Assembly: GCA_034509735.1 (NCBI GenBank)
Contig: JACGWO010000006.1
Coordinates: 13,766,645 to 13,830,644, forward strand
Length of the DNA: 64,000 nucleotides
Source of the DNA: Sesamum alatum
Lineage: Eukaryota > Streptophyta > Magnoliopsida > Lamiales > Pedaliaceae
Reading direction: 5' to 3'
Below the pieces are notes generated by a model, which saw only the letters and a program-made list of their open reading frames with translations, made no database searches and was not told the DNA's origin. The translations under genes were made by a program, and so were the position numbers. Below, in pieces: positions 56,022-64,000 of the stretch (position 1 is its first letter; each line of letters begins with the position of its first letter).

Positions 56022-56990
56022 ATGAAAGCAAAGCAGTATCCTTTCCTCGATTCTGATTTTCCCGGCATATTTGATTACTTTTTGGAGGCTAACCTCAATG
56101 AATTACGCGATGCAAAGCGACCTGAAGAAGCCAAACGAACATATGACCCAAAGTACTGCAAATATCAACGTTTAATTGGGCATTCAATACAAGATTGCTT
56201 CGTATTCAAAGACAAGATTATGCAGCTAGCTCGCCAAGGTAAAATCTCTTTCCAAAAAGATACTGCAACAGTAGCAACAACAAATGTTGCCACGATCAAG
56301 TGTAGGTCCTTCAATAATGACAAAGCTTCATGCAATACCACACATGAGAACGATACTACGATCAATGAGGACACGTTGTTCAAAAAGAAAGATTCTTCTT
56401 ATACTAATGAATGCATATCCACCATTACTTTCACCGACGAAGATTTGCTTCTTGGGTCTAAGTCTCATAACCGCCCCTTGTTCGTCACTGGATATGCACG
56501 TGAACAAAAAGTGAAAAGAATATTGATCGATGAAGGTTCTGCAGTCAATATCTTATCCCTACGAACCTTCAAAGAACTAGGGATCGCAATGGACGAACTC
56601 TGAAACAACCGCCTCATGATTCAAGGCTTCAATCAAGGAGGACAAAAGGTTGTTGGCATTATGAGGATAGAATTGTTGATGGACGATATGGCGTCAACCG
56701 CGCTATTTCATGTTATAGACGCCAAAACCTCTTACAACATGCTTCTTGGCCGCCCTTGGTTGCATGAAATATCTATAGTCCCTTCAACATGGCATCAGTG
56801 CTTCAAATATTGCCATAATGGTATAGTAAAAAGGTACTCAGTGGTACCAAACCTTTTACCAAAGTTGAATCGCACTTTGTCGATGCCAAGTACTATGTCG
56901 AAGCTGCCAAAAGAGGAAAAGAGATTTCACCATCAGAAAAACCAAAGTCACATGACAATCGAAGCGTAAGGAGAAATGAGCCACCCCTAT
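56022..56990 (+). pseudogene. Tat element nucleocapsid-like and aspartic protease region
   Basis: The 193-codon frame contains YDPKYCKYQRLIGHSIQDCFVFKDKI, the knuckle-like motif of Tat Gag, then FTDEDLLLGSKSHNRPLFVTGY and the protease active site RILIDEGSAVNILS (Asp-X-Gly-Ser form). A stop at 56601 interrupts it. The next frame (56616-56969) continues RLMIQGFNQGGQKVVGIMRIEL and FHVIDAKTSYNMLLGRPWLHE, the conserved protease end. Only a single stop and a short frame change break this region, so it is among the better preserved parts. Confidence 0.88.
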
Positions 56991-57880
56991 TGAGGCTGAA
57001 TTTTCAGAGAATCTGAATTTACCATTGACTCAGATCAATGTGAAGCAACCATAAAAGTCGTCACTCAAAGGATTTTCGCCCTCAACCCAAGAAGAAGAAA
57101 AGGGGCGTGAGACGTTGGCCATAGATGGAGAAGGATATGATCCTAAAGCCTTCAAGTTGCTTGTTAAAGCCGAGTATAATCTACAAGAAAGGCTAGCCTT
57201 TGAAAAACTTCCTCCCAAAGCCACCAATAAGAAGCTCCATAGACCCAACACCACCTAAGTTATGCTCAAGGAAAAGGGGCATGCAATCCCTGATTCTCGT
57301 GTGGGTCTTGGCTTTAACCCTTCTAAGCGTATCCGCATCGCCATAAAAAAGGGTCCATAGAAACCATATCAGCGAACGTTTCTCTTCAACTGAAGATAAT
57401 CAAAGGGAAGAAAATCCACGAGAGTCTGTCTTCAACAGACTTGGCCCGCATAAAAAGACGATGCATGCAAAAACCAACAATCAATCTGTCTTCGATACAC
57501 TTGATCCACGGAAAAGAATAGTGTATCAAAAGAAAGGCATATCCAAGGTAATTGCGCAATCGAAGAAAGACATCACGTCCTGATATACACAAAAGCTTAG
57601 AAGTTTGATTCCTTCCAAAATGAGACGCCACACAATTTTAGACATATCATGTGGCAGAGTTTTGAAGGTTAAAGCTCAAACTATGGTCTTCATGCAAGCT
57701 CAACTTGATGATGAGGATGACAGACAAAGCGTAGCATAATCCAATTATATTAACAACAGTGTTGAAGAAGATATCGCCCAAGCTCATCAGCTCACCTTAA
57801 TTGAAAATGAGGAGGTTGAAGAAGAAGATGCTAAAGACGCTCCTTTATAACTTGATGAAGGCGTTAAAGCCACCATTAAT
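56991..57880 (+). pseudogene. Tat element pol, spacer between protease and RT
   Basis: Low-conservation region with repeated stops. Readable words such as GYDPKAFKLLVKAEYN and LGFNPSKRIRIAIKK (57130-57345) correspond to the linker found in Tat polyproteins. No catalytic domain. Confidence 0.6.
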
Positions 57881-57883
57881 GAG

Positions 57884-59300
57884 TTGAAAAAAGCCAATCT
57901 AGGTGATACCGAGGATCCCCAACCAATTTACACAAGTGCCTCTCTAACCCCGGAAGAAGATGAGGCTTATGTCGCGCTATTTCATGAGTATAAAGACCTG
58001 TTTGCATGGTCCTATAAAAAAATATCTGGGATAGATCCAAAAGTAGTTGTGCACCACCTATTCGTGAAGAAAGGGATTCGTCCTATCAAACAAGCCCAAC
58101 GAAAATTCTGACCTGAGCTAATCCCGCTGATTGAAGGTGAAGTAAAACAAGCTCATCGAAGTTGGTTTCATTCGAGAAGTCAAGTATCCAACGTGGATTT
58201 CTAGTACCGTCCCTGTGAGAAAGAAAAACAGGCATATTTGAGTATGTGTCGACTTCAGAGACTTGAATCACGCATGCCCAAGGATGACTTCCCATTACCC
58301 ATTGCTAAATTAATGATAGACGCTACTAAGGGTCATGAAACCTTATCTTTCATGGATGGGTCATCTGGATATAATCAAATATGTATGGCACCGGTAGATG
58401 AAAAATTGATAGCATTTCGCAGTCCTCAAGGCAGATATTGCTAAAGACATGCCTTTTGGATTAAAAAAAATGTCGGTGCTACATATCAAAGAGCAATGTA
58501 AAAGATCTTCGACAACATGCTCTACAAGAATATAGAATGCTATGTTGATGACCTGGTCGTGAAGTCAAAGAAACGAGGGGATCAATTCCATGATTTGAAC
58601 AAGGTCTTCGAACGTTTGGAGTGACATCCAGAAAGTTTCTTGGGTTCATCGTCCGCCATCGAGGTATAGAAATTGAGCAAGCCAAGATGCCATTTTAAGA
58701 ATGTCAGAACCTCGAAACATCCATGAGCTCAAGCACTTGCAAGGAAATCTCACATAACTGCGAAGATTTATTTCAAATCTAGCCGACCGTTGTCAACCAT
58801 TCGGTCATCTAATGAAGAAAGATGTACCCTTCGAGTGGGATGAAGCTTGTGATAAAGCATTAAGAGTATAAAGTCCTACTTAATGAAGCCTCTTGTGTTG
58901 GTTGCACCCATTCCCAAACGCCCTTTAATCTTGTACGTCGCTACTCAAGATCGCTCTATGGGAATCTTACTTGCCCTGAAAAACGATGCGAGGAAGGAAA
59001 TTGCTTTATACTATTTAAGAAGAATGATGAAACCAAACTAGCTCAATTAGTCACCCATCGAAAAGCTATTTTTGGCACTCATCTTCGCAATCCAGAAGTT
59101 GAAGCATTACTTTCAATCACATAGTGTCTATCTGGTCTCAAAGCAAATCTCTGAAATATGTTATGGCAAATCCAGTGCTTGCTTATAGACTCGCAAGATG
59201 GTACCTTCAGTTGCAACAATTCGAGACTATATATGTTCCTCAAAAGGCCGTGAAGGGGCAAGTTTTAGCAGACTTTCTAGCTGATCACCCCATGCCTGCC
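57884..59300 (+). pseudogene. Tat element reverse transcriptase and first RNase H
   Basis: The RT begins with TPEEDEAYVALFHEYKDLFAWSYKKISGIDP (57884-58111), then VCVDFRDLN-like and KDDFPLPI, MDGSSGYNQICMAPVDEKLIAFRSPQG (58238-58444), and the catalytic NIECYVDDLVVKSKKR (58531-58578). The first RNase H follows in pieces: RPLILYVATQDRSMG (58918 on), LALIFAIQKLKHYFQSHSVYLVSK (59070-59145) and LARWYLQLQQFETIYVPQKAVKGQVLADFLADHP (59184-59290). Several frameshifts. The YVDD is intact. Confidence 0.9.
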
Positions 59301-59351
59301 GAGTGGGACCTATCTGATGATTTGCCTGATGAAGACATTCTTGTGATTGAA

Positions 59352-59780
59352 GTTACACCACCTTGGAAGATGTACTTTGATGGAGCTTCCCACAAATAAG
59401 GATCTGGTGCTGGAGTTGCCTTTGGTACATCTGAAGCGGAAGTTCTGCCCTACTCCTTCACTTTGACTCAAAACTATTCGAATAATATTGCAGAATACCA
59501 AGCTTTAATCCTTGCATTAGAAATGCCGTTGACATAAAGCAACTCCATCTCAAGGTATATGGAGACTCTCAATTAGTGATCAATCAACTCCTCGGTCTCC
59601 ATGAAGTCAAAAAGCCTGAGTTGCTTCCATATCATAACTACGCAAAGAGGCTAATGGAATGGCCAGGAGGTATAGAACTTGAGCATCCACCAAGAAGGGA
59701 TAATAAACAATCTGATGCATCAGCGAAGCTTGTCTCAACACTTCTGATGACTGATAAAGAAGCACGCATACCGATATGTA
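59352..59780 (+). pseudogene. Tat element second RNase H (archaeal-like)
   Basis: The second RNase H is the mark of the Tat group. It reads PPWKMYFDGASHK (first Asp), a stop, GSGAGVAF, YSNNIAEYQALILALEM (Glu), LKVYGDSQLVINQLLG (second Asp) and LEHPPRRDNKQSDASAKLVSTL. All expected acidic residues are visible. One stop (59397) and one frameshift (near 59525) interrupt it. It lies between the original RNase H and integrase, as in known Tat/Ogre elements. Confidence 0.9.
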
Positions 59781-61125
59781 AGAATTGGGTCATACTACCG
59801 ATCATTAGTGATGAGGAGGATGATACATTCCAAGAAGAAGAAAATCATGTTGTTAAGGTCTTTGAAATTGAGGAAAAAGATTGGCGACAACCGCTGGTTG
59901 ACTATTTGAAATATGGAAAGCTACCCAATGACCTACGAGGAAAGGCCGAGATTCGACGACAGGCGTCTCGCTTCATCTACTTCAAAGACATGCTCTATAG
60001 ATGCTCATTTAATAGTATTTTCTTATGTTGTCTGAGTAACGACAAAAAAAATTGAAGCTATGGAGGAAGCTCATTCTGGAATTTATGGTGCTCACCAATT
60101 CGGACCGAAGCTACACTTCCACATAAAAAATAATAGGCTATTACTGGCCTACAATGGTTAAATATTGCATAGACTATGCGAGGAGATGTCAAGCTTGTAA
60201 ATTTCACGCCAATTTTATCTACCAACCACCTGAGCCTTTGCATCCTACCATTCCCTCATGGCCTTTCGATGCTTGGGGTTTGATGTCGTGGGACCCATTA
60301 TAAAGTCCTCTGGTGGTCACTTGTATATCTTAGCGGCAACTGATTATTTCTCTAAATGGGCTGAAGCGGTGCCTCTTAAAGAAGTAAAGAAAGAGAATGT
60401 TGTTGATTTTATCCATACCCACATAATATACCGTTATGGAGTGCCCAGGTATATCATTATTGATAATGGAAAACCTTTTTGTAACAGCTTGATAGACAAG
60501 TTATGTCAGAAGTTTGGGTTTAAGCAAAATTTTATGTACTATGCCGCTACCAACGGTCTTGCTGAAGCATTTAACAAAACTTTGTGCAGCTTATTGAAGA
60601 AACTAGTGACCAAGTCAAAAAGGGGATTGGCACGAAAGAATTGGAGAAGCTCTATCGGCATACAGAACCACTATCAGAACACCCACGTAAGGAACTCCGT
60701 ATGCTTTGGTGTATAAAGTGGAAGCAGTCCTCCCAGTTGAGCAACAAATTTCTTTATTAAGGATAGCAATACAAAAAGGGCTTACTAAATAAGAAAATTC
60801 TCGAATACGACTTGATGAGCCAAAAGCTCTTGATGAGAAGAGACTGGAAGCACAACAAAGGCCCGAGTGTTATTAAGCTCGATTATCCAAGGCATTCCAT
60901 AAGAAGGTTCGATGCGCTCTTTTCAAGTTGGCGATCTACTACTCGCAGTGAGGAGGCCCATAATCACAATGCATCGAACGGGCAACAAGTTCTTGCCAAA
61001 ATGGGATGGTCCATATATCGTTAAAGAGGTCTACACAAATGGTGCATATAAGTTGATTGCTGAAGACGGCTTAAAGATAGGCCCAATAATGAAAAGTTCT
61101 TGAAACGATACTATGCTCGGAAGAA
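59781..61125 (+). pseudogene. Tat element integrase
   Basis: Ty3/gypsy integrase. Linker and finger region: DWRQPLVDYLKYGKLPNDLRGKAEIRRQASRFI (59880-59980), AMEEAHSGIYGAH (60058-60096), CQACKFHANF (60190-60220). Catalytic core 60258-60716: FDVVGPI (first Asp), YIIIDNGKPFCNSLIDKLCQKF (second Asp), NGLAEAFNKTLCSLLKKLV (Glu). C-terminal GPY/F domain: FLPKWDGPYIVKEVYTNGAYKL (60990-61055), ending near LKRYYA at 61120. The triad is kept, while stops and frame changes break the reading frame. Confidence 0.9.
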
Positions 61126-61813
61126 AAAAAAACAAAAAATAAATGAAAAAGAAAAAAGTAAACTCCTGGCCCCATGAGTATAAACTGTGAACGTTCCCTC
61201 CGCTCTCCAATGAATATTTTTTTATCCTTGAACTACGTATTGACTTGATCCCTTGATGAGATACGTAGGCAGCTTAGATATTTCTAAGTTTAGTCATAAC
61301 ATTTAAATGAACTTTATTTCTCATATGAAGTCATCGAGATGGGAAGTATTCAAAACATGCTCAAAGATTGCAAGATAGAGAGAGAAAAACTTCTATTACG
61401 TATATCTCAAAAAACATCGGAGTTCATGACTTGAAACAAAAGAAAAAGGAATCAAATGCAACAAGATAAAAGGTCCTAAGCAAATCTCAAGCAAAGGAAC
61501 TAAAGTTCTTCAACTCTTCCTTGAGTACTTCCAAATTTGTTCTTAAAGCCTTCAAACTCACGACCATTTCATCATTTGGGGGGGGGAGGGGGGGTATTCT
61601 CTAGTGCTGCAGTTTCTTTTCACAATTTCACGAACTCCGGGCTTGAGCACCATGAAAAAGTTGCTTTTCTCCCTTCAGAGTAGCACACAAGTTCTTCCTT
61701 TGTTCCTTTAGGTCCATAAGCTCCTTCTCAACATGCTTCAACTTGTCCGTAGTGGATTAGACCTTGAAAGCCTCTTCACTCTCTTTAGTTCAAGCATCTT
61801 GAATTGGATTTCT
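61126..61813. other. Region between Tat pol and antisense ORF
   Basis: No sense ORF. A G-rich run (about 61577-61592). On the minus strand, words of a decayed coiled-coil-like C-terminus of the antisense ORF can be read, interrupted by stops. Confidence 0.5.
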
Positions 61814-62580
61814 TTAACTGTTCTCGAGAAGACCTTTGGATAACCTTTCAGAAGACGATGATCTTGCTTCACCATAAGCAGCAGCCTTGGCGAAGAACAT
61901 GTTCATCGATTCTTCCACTTTTGAGATATCAAACTTCTGAAAGCTCTTCATAGATTCAAGAACAAAGTAAACATCGTCTTTGATTAAGGAGGTGAATTCA
62001 ATTGAGGTGTTTGATATCTTCATGACAAGATCACTCCACAGCTTTTGAAGGAACTCCTTTTGATGATTAAGAACAAACCTCTCGCCTTCAAATACCGACA
62101 CCACGGCATGACAAGAAGTTTGTTTTCTCTTAAGCCCCATTCCAAGTGGACGAGTTGTATCCAATAAGTTAGACCTAAAAGTCGATCCTTGATTGTCTTG
62201 AGAAGTCTCATCGTCTTTGATAGCTAAGACTTCATCTTCGAGCTACAACAATGCATCAACTTGAGTTAGAAACAAAAAAAAAAGTCTTATAGCTAAAAAA
62301 AAGGGGGAACCGGTAAGAAAAATAACCTCCTTAACAAAATTCAACATTGATAGTTCATGACTTGAGCCTTCACCATCAACGTCGATGTTTGTTGGCTTTG
62401 AATCCCTCTTCGGACTCTTCCAATGACGATCAGGGTTACTACTCTCACTTACTTCCAAAGAACAAGGAGCGCTTTTCTTCTTATTCAATTCAAGGGGTTT
62501 GACCACTTGAGAATTTTGCTTGGGAGGAGAGATAGCTTGCTCACGAGGTTGATCTTGATCCACTCCTTCACTACACTCCT
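61814..62580 (-). pseudogene. Antisense ORF of Tat element, C-terminal region
   Basis: Continuation of the plant-mobile-domain ORF below. Frames at 62243-62563 (KPLELNKKKSAPCSLEVSESSNPDRHW, low complexity and charged) and 61814-62164 (FEGERFVLNHQKEFLQKLWSDLVMKI, then a helix-rich KSFQKFDISKVEESMNMFFAKAA). This resembles the variable coiled-coil tail reported for such ORFs. Frameshifts at about 62165-62240. No enzyme motif. Confidence 0.6.
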
Positions 62581-62584
62581 TACC

Positions 62585-64000
62585 TTAGGGAGAAACTTGA
62601 CTTAGGCTTGAGGCAAGCAACCTCGCCACATATTCTTCAAAGTAGCCACCGTGATCTTCAGCCCACCACCTTTTATACGCTTCAGAGGAGAACTTCTTCA
62701 CATTTGGGGAAATGGCAGGAAACCACACTTTCTCCATGGTCTTGAACAAAATGTACAAATGCCAATAACAGATTCCACCTTCTAAACAGGCCTTGCGAAC
62801 GTCTTGTGAAAGAATCCCCGACACCTTTTGGAAGAAACCAAATCGATGGGGGCTATAGGTCTCGACAACAAAATGATCGCCTTGTCGCAGAGAAAGATAG
62901 TTTGAATGAACGGCCATGAAATAGGTTTCTTCAGATTCAGTGGCGTGCCCGACGTCTGTAAATGAAAATCCTTGTCTTTCACAATCATATTGCAAGTCCA
63001 AGAAATAAATCACCTCTGTGAAGCCGCTTTCTCGTCTCTTGTGGGTCGTAGTACTTCGCACCTCCTTCGCCTGAAAAGAGCGTCATTTTGGGCCCACAAA
63101 CACTTTGCACAATTTGATAATGAGTCTTGAAATTATAAGCTATCCAACTGTAAACAAAGTGAATCGAAAATGGAGAATGCACGCGAGTTGGCCTTGGAGA
63201 GTTAGAGATCTTGTCCTAACCTTTGTAAGTGCTAGCTAAAACGGGGACGGCAAGACCAATCCTTCGACCGGCTGCCATGACAGTTGCCACTTTGAAGACA
63301 CTTGGACGTATTGAACCAACGTCTTGAATGGGAAGAGCGAAGGTGCGAAGCCAACACGCCAAGTACACTGCCAAGAAAGTCTCTTCCTTTAAACTTCCTT
63401 TAGCGCTAAGCTTCGAGAACAACGCCTCATCCACAAGGGACCACTTGCCATGTACCCCGAAGGTTCCGGAAGGGTTGTGAGTCGACTTAGGATGAGTTGC
63501 CTTCTTCTCTTTACGCGGGGGAGGGGGTGGAGCTCACAGTATTTCGTGGCTCTTCTAAACCATAACTTGATCCACTTTTTGGTAGGGACTTGAGAGAATT
63601 GACCATCATTACGACTCCCTCGAAGCAAATGATAAGCGTGAACCAGGAATTTGCAAGAACGAGGCACAATTCTTTGTCCCATCTCATCAACACCATTAAG
63701 CTCCTTGGTGCTTGGGACGATTTCATTGTAAAGGAGTCCGTTCATAGGAAGTCCGGAAAGGGTATACACGTCCCACAATGAGATAGACATCTCTCCAAAG
63801 GATGTCAGAAGAGTGTTAGTCGACGGAGACCATGCTTCGCAGAATGCCTTGATGATATTGGAATTGAGGTCGTAAGTAAACAACGAGGCATACACGGCAT
63901 CATATACTTGAGCGGCGACTAGCTTGTGCTCGCACCAGCTGAGTACATCTTCTGTCTACTCCCAAAATCCTTGATGTAGCGGAACTCACTGACAAAGTGA
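62585..64000 (-). pseudogene. Antisense ORF of Tat element: plant mobile domain protein (PMD)
   Basis: Minus-strand reading from the window edge: WCEHKLVAAQVYDAVYASL, FCEAWSPSTNTLLTSFGEMSISLWDVYTLSGLPMNG (63780-63870), CKFLVHAYHLLRG, KKWIKLWFRRA; then ETFLAVYLACWLRTFALP with SIRPSVFKVATVMAAGRRIGLAVPVLASTYKG (63216-63400); then FSIHFVYSWIAYNFKTHY; then FGFFQKVSGIL, AYKRWWAEDHGGYFEEYVARLL (62585-63061). W-P-TNT...GE--I-L-DV---LGLP, VAVPVLASIY-like and FGF/WW motifs are those of the plant mobile domain (PF10536; MAIN/MAIL1 family). Frameshifts separate the four blocks. Its start lies right of the window. Confidence 0.78.

Larger units (their letters stand above)
41436..64000 (+). mobile_element. 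Tat-type Ty3/gypsy element (runs off the right edge)
   Basis: 5' LTR (41436-42279 continued at 54562-54657), gag, protease, RT, two RNase H domains, integrase, and an antisense ORF region reaching the window end. The 12.3 kb between the LTR halves is nested copia DNA. Dual RNase H and an extra ORF after pol identify the Tat group. All frames are interrupted. The 3' LTR lies outside the window. Confidence 0.85.

Noticed and set aside
61577..61592. G-run considered as the Tat polypurine tract
   Set aside because: No LTR start (TGTACACAAATT-like) follows; the PPT of this family reads GAGGGGGCATT.
61814..64000. Host gene on the minus strand
   Set aside because: The PMD reading is frameshifted several times, lies right after Tat integrase where such antisense ORFs are known, and shows no convincing splice structure. 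A host gene cannot be fully excluded without sequence to the right.

Overview
The window looks like intergenic DNA of a flowering plant, probably a eudicot. It is AT-rich and I find no host gene, tRNA, rRNA or CRISPR array. Almost every base belongs to a transposable element or its debris: Ty1/copia elements with a primer site matching plant initiator tRNA-Met, Ty3/gypsy elements of the Tat type (dual RNase H) and the chromovirus type, an L1-type LINE, a BED-finger hAT transposase and a small MULE-like element. No element is intact: every pol gene is frameshifted or truncated.

Layout. 1-2601: 3' end of copia element A (+). 2602-10527: copia element B (-); A sits inside its 3' LTR. 10528-14977: 3' part of degenerate copia element C (+). 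14978-17612: three pieces of Tat gypsy LTR with an LTR-like insertion. 17613-18390: MULE-like element. 18763-23157: 5' half of copia D (+), fused head to head with the 5' half of copia E (-) at 23158-27792. 28659-33181: L1-type LINE with a 15-bp target-site duplication, its RT core replaced by a copia fragment. 33500-33970: copia LTR piece. 33971-37077: hAT remnant (-). 37086-41435: chromovirus remnant (-) split by a 3-kb non-coding insertion. 41436 to the right edge: a Tat gypsy element (+) whose 5' LTR is split by copia F (-, 42280-54561), which is in turn split by copia G (+, 44572-53885). The Tat element carries an antisense plant-mobile-domain ORF at its 3' side.

The copia elements A-G share LTR ends (TGTTAGAATAGG...), a PBS for initiator Met-tRNA and, where preserved, a long untranslated leader of 1.3-2.3 kb before gag. 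The main novelty candidate is in that leader: two consecutive stem-loops about 80 bp apart with the same 16-nt loop around a near-palindrome (CACGAGTCGTG), but with stems that differ in sequence between elements while still pairing. This looks like a retroviral dimer-initiation or packaging signal. Another leader hairpin (ATGATGT-TGG-ACATCAT) also shows a compensatory change. Several leaders also hold a short, extremely GC-rich island.

A second theme is trans-mobilisation. Element G has LTRs differing by only 5 substitutions over about 1557 aligned bases, yet its gag-pol region is decayed and shortened in the same way as in element C. This suggests a non-autonomous copia lineage moved by a relative's proteins. 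Nesting order and LTR divergence agree: host element F has about 11 differences in 231 bases between its LTR ends, against 0.3% for its guest G.
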